A stretch of DNA of 64,000 nucleotides from Alphaproteobacteria bacterium (GCA_019245415.1 JAFARO010000004.1:434001-498000); one strand, 5' to 3'. Shown: positions 49,406 through 58,542, counted from the stretch's first letter. Numbers and translations are program-made. The notes: generated by a model not told the origin, from the sequence alone.

Positions 49406-49960
49406 GTGGCAACGACGACGACGGACGAACCGACGCGACGCGACTTCATCTATATCGCCACCGGCACCGTCGCCGCCCTCGGCGCGGGATTGGCCGCCTG
49501 GCCTTTCATCGACCAGATGAACCCGTCCTCGGCGGTCTTGGCACTGTCCTCGATCGAGATCGATGTCTCCGCCATCCAGGAGGGCCAGCAGGCCGTCTTC
49601 ACCTGGCGCAGCAAGCCGGTGTTCGTGCGCCGCCGCACCCAGAAGGAGATCGCCGAAGCTGAGGCGGTTGCGCTCAGCGATCTGCCCGACAAGCTCGCGC
49701 GCAATCTCAACCTGCCCGAGGACGCGCCGGCGACCGACAAGAACCGCATCGAGAAGCCGCAATGGCTGGTGCTGATCGGCATCTGCACGCATCTGGGCTG
49801 CATTCCGTTGAACAACCAGGGCGATTTCGGCGGCTATCTCTGTCCCTGCCACGGCTCCCAATACGACACCGCCGGCCGCATTCGCCGCGGACCCGCGCCG
49901 GAGAACCTTGCGGTCCCGCCCTATGCCTTCATTGGCCCTGCCAAGATCAAGATCGGTTGA
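49406..49960 (+). CDS. petA: Ubiquinol-cytochrome c reductase Rieske iron-sulfur subunit
   Basis: A 184-residue Rieske protein of the cytochrome bc1 complex. A Tat-like RRDF at residues 11-14 precedes the membrane anchor (15-36); the 2Fe-2S site is CTHLGC (127-132) and CPCHGS (146-151). I chose the GTG at 49406 (MATTTTDEP), with AGGTG six bases upstream; GTG 49397 is the alternative. The 180-base upstream region shows no clear core promoter. First gene of petABC. Confidence 0.93.
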   Translation: MATTTTDEPTRRDFIYIATGTVAALGAGLAAWPFIDQMNPSSAVLALSSIEIDVSAIQEGQQAVFTWRSKPVFVRRRTQKEIAEAEAVALSDLPDKLARNLNLPEDAPATDKNRIEKPQWLVLIGICTHLGCIPLNNQGDFGGYLCPCHGSQYDTAGRIRRGPAPENLAVPPYAFIGPAKIKIG

Positions 49961-49971
49961 GGAGCACACAG

Positions 49972-51300
49972 ATGTCCGGCAACTCGACCTACCAGCCCAA
50001 GACGGGACTGACCCGCTGGCTCGATTCGCGCCTGCCGATCCTCAGGCTCGCGCACGACACGATGACCACCTTCCCGACGCCGCGCAATTTGAACGTCTGG
50101 TACACCTTCGGCGCGATCCTCACCTTCTTCCTCGCCGTGCAGATCGTGACCGGAATCGTGCTGGCGATGCATTTCCTGCCGAGCGCGGTCTTGACAAATG
50201 GCGGCACCTCGAGCGTCGCCTTCGACAGCGTCGAAAGCATCATGCGCGACGTCAATTACGGCTGGCTCTTGCGCTACATGCACGCCAACGGCGCCTCGAT
50301 GTTCTTCCTGGCCGTCTACATCCACATGTTCCGCGGCCTCTATTACGGCTCGTCCAAGGCGCCGCGCGAGATCCTCTGGATCCTCGGCGTCCTCATCTAT
50401 GTGGTGATGGTGGCGACCGCCTTCTTCGGCTACGTGCTGCCCTGGGGGCAGATGTCGTTCTGGGCGGCGACCGTGATCACCAATCTGTTCAGCGCGCTCG
50501 ACCAGGTCGTGCCGCATATGGGCGGCGCCCACGCGCCGGGCATCGGCACGATGATCGCGCAGTGGCTATGGGGCGGCTTCGCGGTCGGCGATGCGACCTT
50601 GAACCGTTTCTTCTCGCTGCATTATCTGCTGCCCTTCGTGATCGCGGGCCTGGTCGGGCTGCACATTTGGGCGCTGCATGTGCCCGGCAACAACAACCCG
50701 CTCGGCATCGACGTACAGGGGCCGCAGGACACGGTGCCGTTCCATCCCTATTACACGGTGAAGGACGGCTTCTATCTCTGCCTGTTCGTGATCATCTATG
50801 CCTTCCTGGTGTTCTTTCATCCCGACTTCGTCGGCAATCCGGACAACTACACGCCGGCCAATCCGCTGGTGACGCCGCCGCATATCGTGCCGGAATGGTA
50901 CCTGCTGCCGTTCTACGCGATGCTGCGCTCGATCCCGCAGAAGCTGTTCGGCGTGCTGGTGCTGTTCGGTGCGCTGGCGACCTTGCTGTTCGTGCCCTGG
51001 CTCGACACCAGCCGCGTGCGCTCGATGCGCTTCCGCCCGATGATGAAGCAGTTCTTCTGGGTCTTCGTCGCCGACTGCATACTGCTCGGCTATTTGGGCT
51101 CCCAGGAGCCGCAGGCGGTGTGGCATCTGGGCGGCATCGACGTGCCGCTGCTGTGGCCGGCTCGGATCGGAACCCTCTATTATTTCGTCTTCTTCTTCGT
51201 GGTGATGCCGTTCCTGCCGTTGATCGAGACGCCGCTGGAACGGCCCAAGAGTATCGCCGAAGCCGTGCTCGGCACGGCGCAGCCCCAAGCCGCAGAGTGA
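49972..51300 (+). CDS. petB: Cytochrome b subunit of the bc1 complex
   Basis: A 442-residue integral membrane protein with eight helices. [35 protein letters not shown] near residue 98 carries the first heme ligands, [25 protein letters not shown] is the Qo-site helix, [23 protein letters not shown] the second ligand pair, and [16 protein letters not shown] the PEWY motif. GGAG before the ATG. The C-terminal QAVWHLGG extension is typical of alphaproteobacteria. Confidence 0.96.
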   Translation: MSGNSTYQPKTGLTRWLDSRLPILRLAHDTMTTFPTPRNLNVWYTFGAILTFFLAVQIVTGIVLAMHFLPSAVLTNGGTSSVAFDSVESIMRDVNYGWLLRYMHANGASMFFLAVYIHMFRGLYYGSSKAPREILWILGVLIYVVMVATAFFGYVLPWGQMSFWAATVITNLFSALDQVVPHMGGAHAPGIGTMIAQWLWGGFAVGDATLNRFFSLHYLLPFVIAGLVGLHIWALHVPGNNNPLGIDVQGPQDTVPFHPYYTVKDGFYLCLFVIIYAFLVFFHPDFVGNPDNYTPANPLVTPPHIVPEWYLLPFYAMLRSIPQKLFGVLVLFGALATLLFVPWLDTSRVRSMRFRPMMKQFFWVFVADCILLGYLGSQEPQAVWHLGGIDVPLLWPARIGTLYYFVFFFVVMPFLPLIETPLERPKSIAEAVLGTAQPQAAE

Positions 51301-51311
51301 GGACAAAGTCC

Positions 51312-52115
51312 ATGCGCATCGTTCTCCCGCTTGCCCTCGCGGCGGCGCTGCTGGCTCCGACGCTCGCCGCGGCCCAGACGGCCGACAGCGAGCCGCTGCC
51401 GCCCAGGAGCCTCGATCTCTCCTTCCAGGAGCCTTATTTCGGGCTCTACGACCGCGCGGCGCTGCAGCGCGGCTATCAGGTCTACAAGGAGGTCTGCTCG
51501 GCCTGCCACAGCCTGAACCGCATCGCCTTCCACGATCTGGGCGCTCCTGGCGGCCCGGGCTTCAGCGAGGCCCAGGTCAAGGCGCTGGCCGCGGCCGCGA
51601 AGGTTCCCGCCGAGCCCAACGACAAGGGCGAGACCTACAATTCGAGCGGCGAACGGATCACGCGCCCGGGCATTCCCGCCGACGCCATGCCGGCGCCCTT
51701 CGCCAATGTCGAAGCCGCGCGCGCCGCGAACAACGGCGCCGCGCCGCCCGATCTTTCAGTGATCGTCAAGGCGCGCGAGGGCGGCGCAAACTACGTCTAT
51801 TCGATCCTGACCGGCTTCGGGCAGAAGCCGCCGCCGGGCTTCAAGGTGCTCGCGGGCAAGTACTACAATCCCTATTTCGCCGGCCGCAACATCTCCATGC
51901 CGCCGCCGCTCACCGACGGCGCGGTCACCTACAGCGACGGCACCAAGGCGGCCATCGACCAGGAAGCCAAGGACGTCGTCACGTTCCTCTCCTGGGCGGC
52001 GGAGCCCAAGATGGAAGAGCGCAAGCAGCTCGGCTTCGAAGTGGTGGCGTTCCTCGTGCTGCTCTCCGCGCTGCTCTATCTCTCGTACCGGCGGGTGTGG
52101 CGGGACAAGCATTGA
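51312..52115 (+). CDS. petC: Cytochrome c1
   Basis: A 267-residue membrane-anchored heme c protein. Signal peptide 1-21, CSACHS heme site at residues 62-67, axial methionine in NISMPPPL near 195, and a C-terminal transmembrane anchor (VVAFLVLLSALLYLSYRRVW). Completes the bc1 complex with PetA and PetB, passing electrons from ubiquinol to cytochrome c. Follows petB by eleven bases. Confidence 0.95.
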   Translation: MRIVLPLALAAALLAPTLAAAQTADSEPLPPRSLDLSFQEPYFGLYDRAALQRGYQVYKEVCSACHSLNRIAFHDLGAPGGPGFSEAQVKALAAAAKVPAEPNDKGETYNSSGERITRPGIPADAMPAPFANVEAARAANNGAAPPDLSVIVKAREGGANYVYSILTGFGQKPPPGFKVLAGKYYNPYFAGRNISMPPPLTDGAVTYSDGTKAAIDQEAKDVVTFLSWAAEPKMEERKQLGFEVVAFLVLLSALLYLSYRRVWRDKH

Positions 52116-52131
52116 GAACAGCTGCCGGCTT

Positions 52132-52860
52132 CTACGCGTTTTGACAATGGTCGTTTGGTGGCGCCAAGCCTGCCGAGTTGATCAACGTGTCGCGAATCGT
52201 GTCGTAGTCTGGACAGCGTAGGTTCTGCGTGTTCTTTTTGGCCGTCAATTTGAGCCAGGCAAATTGAGGTTTGCCGCCATCGCTTGCTGGGATCGAGACG
52301 AATATTTCATAGATATCGTCTGGCCCGGACTTTTCGTCCCAGCTTCGGATGCAATAGCTGCCCGAGGCAGACGTCGAGATGCGGTTCAATGTCCTGCGGA
52401 TGTTGTCCGCTGACGAGACTTCCTCGCTGTCTGCGATTTGCTTGCGGAATTCGGCGAGCGATGTCATGCAATGGCTTTGCGCGTAAGTTTGCGGCGAATC
52501 TTCATCCAAGCGACCGGAGATAAGTTGTATGACTTGCCCGGTATTATCCCACGCCTTTTGGTCGGTCGCGCTGCCGCGCGCCTCACTGAATATGGATGGG
52601 ATTTCTGTCTTGAAAGGTTCAGCACCGGTGAGCCAATGAGGCTCGACGCTCAGGTAAATGAGCACGCCCGTGGAAAAAATCGCCACGAACAGAATTGCGA
52701 CGCCCCAACCGCGCGATGGCCACCGGAAAGTGATGAGTGCCAAGGCTACCGCAACCATCACACCCAGAAGCGTGACAAGTCCTTCGTTGTTGTTGATGAT
52801 GCCAGGTAGAGCATCGAAATATTCGCGGGCATGCGCCAGCGTCGCACGAATTGCATCCAT
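52132..52860 (-). CDS. Hypothetical membrane protein with two N-terminal helices
   Basis: A 242-residue protein from the ATG at 52860, chosen because GGGGGT lies upstream; the frame extends further but without a supported start. Helices at about residues 30-48 and 53-70, then a soluble domain of about 170 residues with four cysteines. No family recognised. GC content is visibly lower than in petC and mtnP on either side, suggesting acquisition. Same plan as the protein at 2838-3797. Confidence 0.6.
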   Translation of the reverse strand: MDAIRATLAHAREYFDALPGIINNNEGLVTLLGVMVAVALALITFRWPSRGWGVAILFVAIFSTGVLIYLSVEPHWLTGAEPFKTEIPSIFSEARGSATDQKAWDNTGQVIQLISGRLDEDSPQTYAQSHCMTSLAEFRKQIADSEEVSSADNIRRTLNRISTSASGSYCIRSWDEKSGPDDIYEIFVSIPASDGGKPQFAWLKLTAKKNTQNLRCPDYDTIRDTLINSAGLAPPNDHCQNA

Positions 52861-52984
52861 GTTGAATGACCCCCAAGCCCCTCCAAAGTATATCAAAGCG
52901 AAGACTAAACTTATAGGAGTGTGCGGCACACGCTGACACGCACCTGGCAACATGGTAGACCGTTGACATGTTTCGGATATTGCA

Positions 52985-53875
52985 ATGAAAACCGTCCTCG
53001 GCATCATCGGCGGCAGCGGCGTTTACGACATCGCGGGCCTCGAGAATGCGCGCTGGCAGCGCGTCGCGAGCCCCTGGGGCGAGCCCTCGGACGAACTGCT
53101 GTTCGGCACCTTCAAGGGCGTCGATCTCGTCTTCCTGCCGCGCCACGGCCGCGGCCATATCCAGTCGCCGACCTCGATCAATTATCGCGCCAATATCGAC
53201 GCCCTGAAGCGCGCCGGCGCGACCGATGTGATCTCGCTCTCCGCCTGCGGCTCGTTCAAGGAGGAGCTGGCACCCGGGACCTTCGTCGTCGCCGACCAGT
53301 TCATCGACCGCACCCACAGCCGCGAGAAGAGCTTCTTCGGTCCCGGATTCGTCGCCCATGTCTCGATGGCGCATCCGGTGTGCCCCAAGCTCACCGCCGC
53401 GCTCGCCGACGCGGCGCGCGAGATCGGCGTCAAGCACGCCGTGGGCGGGACGTACCTCGCGATGGAGGGGCCGCAATTCTCCTCGCTGGCGGAAAGCAAT
53501 CTCTATCGCAGCTGGGGCTGTTCGGTGATCGGCATGACGGCGATGCCCGAGGCCAAGCTGGCGCGCGAGGCGGAGCTGCCCTACGCGCTCGTCGCCATGG
53601 TCACCGATTTCGATTGCTGGCATCCCGACCACGACCACGTCACCGTCGACACCGTCATCAAGGTGCTCACCGGCAATGCCGAGAACGCGCGGCGGCTGGT
53701 GATGGCAGTGGCGCCGAAGCTGGGGCCCGAGCGCAAGCCGTCGCCGGGCATCGACACCGTGCTCGACACCGCCTTCATCACCGCGCCGGAAAAGCGCGAC
53801 CCCGCCCTCTTCGCCAAGCTCGACGCGGTGGCGGGGAGGGTGCTCCATCCCCAAATCCGTCATGGCCGCCCCTGA
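52985..53875 (+). CDS. mtnP: S-methyl-5'-thioadenosine phosphorylase
   Basis: A 296-residue phosphorylase that splits methylthioadenosine with phosphate to adenine and methylthioribose-1-phosphate. GIIGGSGVYD (residues 6-15), LPRHGRGH (phosphate site), SLSACGSFKEELAPGTFVVADQFIDRT and GGTYLAMEGPQFSS are family motifs. The last five residues (RHGRP) and the stop are encoded by the family D repeat arm that follows, so the native C-terminus has been replaced. Adenine goes to apt and the sugar phosphate to mtnA downstream. Confidence 0.94.
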   Translation: MKTVLGIIGGSGVYDIAGLENARWQRVASPWGEPSDELLFGTFKGVDLVFLPRHGRGHIQSPTSINYRANIDALKRAGATDVISLSACGSFKEELAPGTFVVADQFIDRTHSREKSFFGPGFVAHVSMAHPVCPKLTAALADAAREIGVKHAVGGTYLAMEGPQFSSLAESNLYRSWGCSVIGMTAMPEAKLAREAELPYALVAMVTDFDCWHPDHDHVTVDTVIKVLTGNAENARRLVMAVAPKLGPERKPSPGIDTVLDTAFITAPEKRDPALFAKLDAVAGRVLHPQIRHGRP

Positions 53876-53911
53876 GGCGGCCACCCATCCGGCGCGCGTC
53901 CGCGCGCCGAA
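53857..53911. repeat. Left arm of a family D palindrome flanking the GIY-YIG gene
   Basis: CCGTCATGGCCG..., hairpin GGCCGCC/GGCGGCC (53864-53882), ACCCATC, then hairpin GGCGCGCG/CGCGCGCC (53891-53908). The arm ends four bases before the GIY-YIG stop codon. Confidence 0.75.
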
Positions 53912-53914
53912 AGA

Positions 53915-54202
53915 CTACATCAGTGTGTAGTCCAAGTCTTTCCAATCCGGATTTGATTTTTCGATCAATTCAATCTTCCAGTCGCGTTTCCACCGTTTCA
54001 AGCTGGTTTCGCGCTGGATCGCCTTCGAGACCAGTTCGTGCATCTCGTAATAGACTAGCCTTGTGACACCGTATTTCTTCGTGAATTCGGATGCAGTGCC
54101 AATACGATGGGCGTGCAGCCTTTCGTTCAAATTAGAGGTCACGCCGACATACAGCGTGCCATATGGCTTGTTGCAGAGGATGTACACATAGCCCTTGCGC
54201 AT
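53915..54202 (-). CDS. Small GIY-YIG nuclease-domain protein between palindrome arms
   Basis: A 95-residue single-domain GIY-YIG protein. YVYIL near residue 5-9 and LYVGVTSNL near 17-25 are the two name motifs; R28 (NERLHAH) and E65 ([14 protein letters not shown]) match the catalytic arginine and glutamate, and NPDWKDL near 84 is the usual end. GIY-YIG enzymes cut DNA with one metal ion. There is no specificity domain. The gene exactly fills the space between two inverted family D arms (53857-53911 and 54225-54277) and interrupts the mtnP-apt spacing. Lower GC than its neighbours. It may act on the palindromic repeats; inferred only. Confidence 0.88.
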   Translation of the reverse strand: MRKGYVYILCNKPYGTLYVGVTSNLNERLHAHRIGTASEFTKKYGVTRLVYYEMHELVSKAIQRETSLKRWKRDWKIELIEKSNPDWKDLDYTLM

Positions 54203-54224
54203 GGGAGCATTATACGATGTTTAT

Positions 54225-54277
54225 TTGGCCGCGCAGACGCGGCCGATGGGTGGCCGGGTCAAGCCCGGCCATGACGG
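54225..54277. repeat. Right arm of the family D palindrome flanking the GIY-YIG gene
   Basis: Hairpin GGCCGCG/CGCGGCC (54227-54244), GATGGGT, hairpin TGGCCGGG/CCCGGCCA (54251-54271), TGACGG. It mirrors the left arm: hairpin, ATGGG box, hairpin, TGACG. It begins 22 bases before the GIY-YIG start codon on the minus strand. Confidence 0.75.
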
Positions 54278-54320
54278 TATTGGTATATTGGCGCCTGAAG
54301 CGTCTGCACGGAGATTTCGC

Positions 54321-54848
54321 ATGGACTTCAAATCCGTCATCCGCACCATCCCGGATTATCCCAAGCCGGGCATCATGTTCCGCGACGTGACCACCTTGAT
54401 GGGCCATCCGCGCGCCTTTCGCGCCGCGGTGGACGCGATGGTCCAGCCCTATGCCGGGGTGCGCATCGACAAGATCGCGGGCATCGAGGCGCGCGGGTTC
54501 ATCTTAGGGGGAGCGGTGGCGCATCAGCTCTCCACAGGCTTCGTGCCGGTGCGCAAGAAGGGCAAGCTGCCGCACACCGTGCTGGGCGAGGACTACGATC
54601 TCGAATACGGCACCGACCGGATCGAGATCCACGCCGATGCGGTGAACCGCGGCGAGCATGTTGTGATCGTCGACGACCTGATCGCCACCGGCGGCACCTG
54701 TTTCGCGGCGATCAAGCTGCTCGAGCGCGCCGGCGCCAAGGTGGTCGGATGTTCCTTCGTCATCGATCTCCCCGACCTCGGCGGCGCCGACAAGATCCGC
54801 GCGCTCGGCAAGGAGGTCACCGCGCTGGTGGCGTTCGGGGGGCATTGA
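54321..54848 (+). CDS. apt: Adenine phosphoribosyltransferase
   Basis: A 175-residue enzyme that turns adenine and PRPP into [20 protein letters not shown] at residues 10-26, [18 protein letters not shown], and the PRPP loop [13 protein letters not shown] near 112-124. Start ATG 54321 with GGAG upstream. It salvages the adenine released by MtnP; the GIY-YIG cassette lies between the two genes. Confidence 0.95.
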   Translation: MDFKSVIRTIPDYPKPGIMFRDVTTLMGHPRAFRAAVDAMVQPYAGVRIDKIAGIEARGFILGGAVAHQLSTGFVPVRKKGKLPHTVLGEDYDLEYGTDRIEIHADAVNRGEHVVIVDDLIATGGTCFAAIKLLERAGAKVVGCSFVIDLPDLGGADKIRALGKEVTALVAFGGH

Positions 54849-54857
54849 GAAGAATTT

Positions 54858-54978
54858 CACGCGGAGACGCGGAGCCGCGGAGCAATCGCGACTCGGCATG
54901 CTCACCATGAGAAAATACTATCTCACTCTGAGCTTGTCGAAGGACGGCATTCCCTCCGCGGCTCCGCGCCTCCGCGTG
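54858..54978. repeat. Family E palindromic repeat with a 70-base insert
   Basis: CACGCGGAGACGCGGAGCCG at the left, CGGCTCCGCGCCTCCGCGTG at the right. The arms are about 73 bases apart; the centre contains CTGAGCTTGTCGAAGGACGG, which resembles part of another dispersed repeat. Between apt and mtnA. Confidence 0.65.
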
Positions 54979-55019
54979 CTAAACTTTCTTCGCACCCATA
55001 AAGCGGCGACGAGCGCATT

Positions 55020-56099
55020 ATGAAAATCCACGGCAAGCCCTGGCGCACGATATGGCCCGAAGGCGAGGGCGCGGTCGGGGTCATCGACCAGACCAAGCTG
55101 CCGCATCGCTTCGAGACGGCGACACTCGGGACGCTCGACGACACGGCGCGTGCGATCAGGGCGATGGTGGTGCGTGGTGCGCCGCTGATCGGGGCGACGG
55201 CCGCCTATGGCATCGCGCTCGCCATGCGCGAGGACGCGTCGGACGCGGCGCTCGACAAAGCGCACGACCTGCTGCTGGCGACGCGGCCGACCGCGGTGAA
55301 TCTGCGCTGGGCCTTGAAGCGGATGTGCGACCGCTTGCGCAACCGGCCGCGCGCCGAACGCGCCGCGCTGGCCTGGGCCGAAGCTGCCGCCATCGCCGAT
55401 GAGGACGTCGCCACCTGCAAATCCATCGGCGAGCATGGGCTCAAGATTCTGCGCGAGGCGGCGGCGGAAGAGAATGGCGAGCCGCTCAATGTGCTCACGC
55501 ACTGCAATGCCGGCTGGCTCGCCTGTGTCGATTGGGGCACGGCCTTGGCGCCGATCTACATGGCGCACGACGCAGGCATCGGGCTGCATGTCTGGGTCGA
55601 CGAGACACGGCCGCGCAATCAGGGCGCCTCGCTCACCGCCTATGAGCTCGGCGCGCATGGCGTCAAGCACACCATCATCGCCGACAATGCCGGCGGCCAT
55701 TACATGCAAGCTGGCCAGGTCGATCTCTGCATCGTCGGAACAGACCGGGTCGCGGCCAATGGCGACGTCGCCAACAAGATCGGCACTTATCTGAAAGCGC
55801 TGGCGGCCAAGGACAACGGCGTGCCGTTCTATGTCGCGCTGCCGTCCTCGACCATCGATTGGACGCTCGCGAACGGCCGCGACATCCCGATCGAGGAGCG
55901 CTCGGCCGACGAGCTGTTGAAAATGACCGGCCGCACGCCGTCGGGAGAGCTTGCCACCGTCGAGATCGCGGCCCCCGGCAGCGGCGCCGCCAATCCCGGC
56001 TTCGATGTGACGCCCGCGCGGCTGGTGACGGGCTTCATCACGGAGCGGGGCGTTTGCGCTGCGACGGAAGCGGGGCTGCGCAGTTTGTTTCCCCTCTAA
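55020..56099 (+). CDS. mtnA: S-methyl-5-thioribose-1-phosphate isomerase
   Basis: A 359-residue isomerase converting methylthioribose-1-phosphate to methylthioribulose-1-phosphate. [21 protein letters not shown] near residue 49, the catalytic cysteine in [10 protein letters not shown] near 162, [10 protein letters not shown] near 196 and the catalytic aspartate in [20 protein letters not shown] near 240 are present. Downstream mtnB/C/D genes of the classical methionine salvage pathway are absent; an aldolase-dehydrogenase fusion follows instead. Confidence 0.94.
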   Translation: MKIHGKPWRTIWPEGEGAVGVIDQTKLPHRFETATLGTLDDTARAIRAMVVRGAPLIGATAAYGIALAMREDASDAALDKAHDLLLATRPTAVNLRWALKRMCDRLRNRPRAERAALAWAEAAAIADEDVATCKSIGEHGLKILREAAAEENGEPLNVLTHCNAGWLACVDWGTALAPIYMAHDAGIGLHVWVDETRPRNQGASLTAYELGAHGVKHTIIADNAGGHYMQAGQVDLCIVGTDRVAANGDVANKIGTYLKALAAKDNGVPFYVALPSSTIDWTLANGRDIPIEERSADELLKMTGRTPSGELATVEIAAPGSGAANPGFDVTPARLVTGFITERGVCAATEAGLRSLFPL

Positions 56100-56103
56100 A
56101 GAT

Positions 56104-56327
56104 GTCATCCCCGGCGAGGCGCGCGACCGCGCGCCGAGGGAAGGGGACCCAGGTGTTTGCTTCCCTTCTCAAAAATCGTCATCGCCCGGCTTGTCCGGGC
56201 GACCCATTTTTTGCGAGAAAGAAAATTGGGTCGCCCGCATTCGCGGGCGATGACGACTATTGTTTGAGAACGAGAATGTTGGGACACCTGGGTCCCCTTC
56301 CCCTCGCTTCGCTCGGCCGGGGATGAC
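56104..56327. repeat. Family C palindrome interrupted by a complete family B palindrome
   Basis: Left arm GTCATCCCCGGCGAGGC ... GGGGACCCAGGTG, right arm CACCTGGGTCCCC ... CGGCCGGGGATGAC. A full family B element occupies 56177-56255 between them. Between mtnA and the aldolase-dehydrogenase gene. Confidence 0.75.
56177..56255. repeat. Family B palindromic repeat nested in family C
   Basis: CGTCATCGCCCGGCTTGTCCGGGCGACCCATTTTTTGC at the left, AAATTGGGTCGCCCGC-loop-GCGGGCGATGACG at the right; intact at both ends. Confidence 0.75.
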
Positions 56328-56346
56328 AATTGGAGTTTGTGAAACT

Positions 56347-58404
56347 ATGAAATCCCGCTGGTCCGATGCCGAAGCGAAAGAGTTCGTCGCGCGCTATGCC
56401 AAGCAGGGCGTGGGCGAAGACTTGGCGCTGCGCACCTACACCACGCGGCTGCTGGGCTCCGATCCCAAGCTCGTGCTCCATGGCGGCGGCAATACCAGCG
56501 TCAAGACCACGTTGCGCGACCAACTCGGTGACGCGGCAGAGGTGATCTGCGTCAAGGGCTCGGGCTGGGACATGGGCAATATCGAGCCGGCGGGTCTGCC
56601 GGCGGTGCGCCTGGCGCCGCTGCGGCGGCTGCGCGCGCTCGAAAAACTTTCCGACGAGGACATGGTCAATTTCCAGCGCATCAATCTCTTGGATTCCTCC
56701 GCGCCCAATCCCAGCGTCGAGACCCTGCTGCATGCCTTCCTGCCGCACAAATTCATCGACCACACGCATTCGACCGCGGTGCTGGTGCTGACCGACCAGC
56801 CCGACGGCGAGGCGGTGGCGCGCGAGGCCTTCGGCGGCCGCGTCGCGTATGTGCCCTATACCATTCCCGGCTTCGCGCTCGCGAAATCCGTGGCGGATGT
56901 CTTCGACCGCAATCCGAAGGTCGAGGGATTGGTGCTGCTGCAGCACGGCATCTTCACCGTCGGCGAGACAGCGAAACAGGCTTACGAGCGGATGATCGAA
57001 TTTGTGACCATGGCCGAGGAGCGCCTCGCGCGCCGCCGCAAGAAGCGCGCGGCTGTGGAGCTGCCCAAGCACATCGCGAGCGTCGCCGAGATCGCGCCCA
57101 TCCTGCGCGGCGCCGTCGCCATCGAACGCGATGCGCTGGTGGGCACGGTGAAGCGGCAGATCCTCTGTTTCCGCTCCTCGCCTGCGATCCTCGACTATGT
57201 CAACGGCGCGGAGCTTTCGCGCTATGCGCAACAGGGCGTCGTCACCCCCGACCACACCATCCGCACCAAGAACTGGCCGCTGATCGTGCCGGCGCCCGAG
57301 GCGCACAAGCTGCACGCGTGGAAACAGGAGGTCGAAGCGGCGGTTGCGACCTTCGTCGCGCGCTATCACGACTATTTCGCGCGCAACGATGCGCGTGCGG
57401 TGCCAAAGAAGACCGAGCTCGATCCCTTGCCGCGCGTCGTCCTGGTGCCCGGTATCGGCCTGTTCGGTCTGGGCGCCAGCGCAAAGGACGCCGCCATCGC
57501 CGCCGACATTGCCGAGAACACCATCGAAGTGATCACCGACGCCGAGGCCATCGGCACCTACACGCCGATCAGCGAAGCCGACATGTTCGACGTCGAATAC
57601 TGGTCCTTGGAACAGGCCAAGCTCGGCAAGGCGGCTGAGAAGGTATTGGCGCGGCAAGTCTGCGTCGTCACCGGCGGCGGCTCCGGCATCGGCGCGGCGA
57701 CGGCGAAGGCGTTCGCGGAGCAGGGCGCGGAGATCGCCATCCTCGACCGCGATCACGATGCCGCGGTGGCCGCCGCGAAGGCGGTGCACAAGCACGCGCT
57801 CGCCATCGCCTGCGACGTGACAGATCCGGCCAGCGTGCGCGCCGCCTTCGACAAGGTGGTGGACGCGTTCGGCGGCGTCGACATCGTGGTCTCCAACGCG
57901 GGCGCCGCGTGGCAGGGGCGCATCGGCGAGGTCGACGACGCGACCTTGCGCAAATCCTTCGAGCTCAATTTCTTCGCGCACCAGAGCGTGGCGCAGGCCG
58001 CAGTCCATGTGATGCGCGCGCAAGGAACCGGCGGCTGCTTGCTGTTCAACACCTCCAAGCAGGCGGTCAATCCGGGCAAGGATTTCGGGCCTTACGGACT
58101 CCCTAAGGCCGCGACCCTGTTCCTGGTGCGCCAATACGCGCTCGACCACGGGAAGGACGGTATCCGCGCCAACGCGGTCAACGCCGACCGGGTTCGCTCC
58201 GGGCTGCTGACCGACGAGATGGTTGCGGCGCGCTCCAAAGCGCGGGGCGTCAGCGAGTCCGACTACATGAGCGGCAACCTGCTCGGTCGCGAAGTCACCG
58301 CCCGCGACGTCGCCGACGCCTTCGTCTATCTCGCCGGCGCCAACAAGACCACCGCCGCGGTCCTCACCGTCGACGGAGGCAATATCGAAGCGGCGTTGCG
58401 GTAA
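56347..58404 (+). CDS. Bifunctional class II aldolase / short-chain dehydrogenase
   Basis: A 685-residue fusion. Residues about 1-420 are a class II (fuculose/rhamnulose-1-phosphate type) aldolase: LHGGGNTSVK, HKFIDHTHSTAVLVLTD and LVLLQHGIFTVGE supply zinc-binding histidines. Residues about 437-685 are an SDR: TGGGSGIG near 441, SNAG, and the YxxxK pair in GPYGLPKA. Similar fusions (RhaEW/YuxG type) cleave rhamnulose-1-phosphate and process lactaldehyde. Here it directly follows mtnA with no rhamnose genes, so cleavage of methylthioribulose-1-phosphate to dihydroxyacetone phosphate and a methylthio-aldehyde is plausible. Its last 13 codons recur in degenerate form at 58954-58994. Confidence 0.88.
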   Translation: MKSRWSDAEAKEFVARYAKQGVGEDLALRTYTTRLLGSDPKLVLHGGGNTSVKTTLRDQLGDAAEVICVKGSGWDMGNIEPAGLPAVRLAPLRRLRALEKLSDEDMVNFQRINLLDSSAPNPSVETLLHAFLPHKFIDHTHSTAVLVLTDQPDGEAVAREAFGGRVAYVPYTIPGFALAKSVADVFDRNPKVEGLVLLQHGIFTVGETAKQAYERMIEFVTMAEERLARRRKKRAAVELPKHIASVAEIAPILRGAVAIERDALVGTVKRQILCFRSSPAILDYVNGAELSRYAQQGVVTPDHTIRTKNWPLIVPAPEAHKLHAWKQEVEAAVATFVARYHDYFARNDARAVPKKTELDPLPRVVLVPGIGLFGLGASAKDAAIAADIAENTIEVITDAEAIGTYTPISEADMFDVEYWSLEQAKLGKAAEKVLARQVCVVTGGGSGIGAATAKAFAEQGAEIAILDRDHDAAVAAAKAVHKHALAIACDVTDPASVRAAFDKVVDAFGGVDIVVSNAGAAWQGRIGEVDDATLRKSFELNFFAHQSVAQAAVHVMRAQGTGGCLLFNTSKQAVNPGKDFGPYGLPKAATLFLVRQYALDHGKDGIRANAVNADRVRSGLLTDEMVAARSKARGVSESDYMSGNLLGREVTARDVADAFVYLAGANKTTAAVLTVDGGNIEAALR

Positions 58405-58435
58405 GTGCAAAGCTCGTTCCACCGCTCAAACTAAA

Positions 58436-58514
58436 CCGTCATCGCCCGGCTTGTCCGGGCGACCCATCTTTTGCGAAGGGTAAATTGGGTCGCCCGCATA
58501 AAGCGGGCGATGAC
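58436..58514. repeat. Family B palindromic repeat
   Basis: CCGTCATCGCCCGG-loop-CCGGGCGACCCATC at the left, AAATTGGGTCGCCCGC-loop-GCGGGCGATGAC at the right, between the aldolase-dehydrogenase gene and the HicB-like gene. Confidence 0.75.
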
Positions 58515-58542
58515 AAATTTTGTATGGAGTATGTTCAAAGAT

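Noticed and set aside
56257-58422. 721-codon minus-strand open frame opposite the aldolase-dehydrogenase gene
   Set aside because: Extends through the repeats at both ends and has no motif; the plus strand encodes two clear domains.
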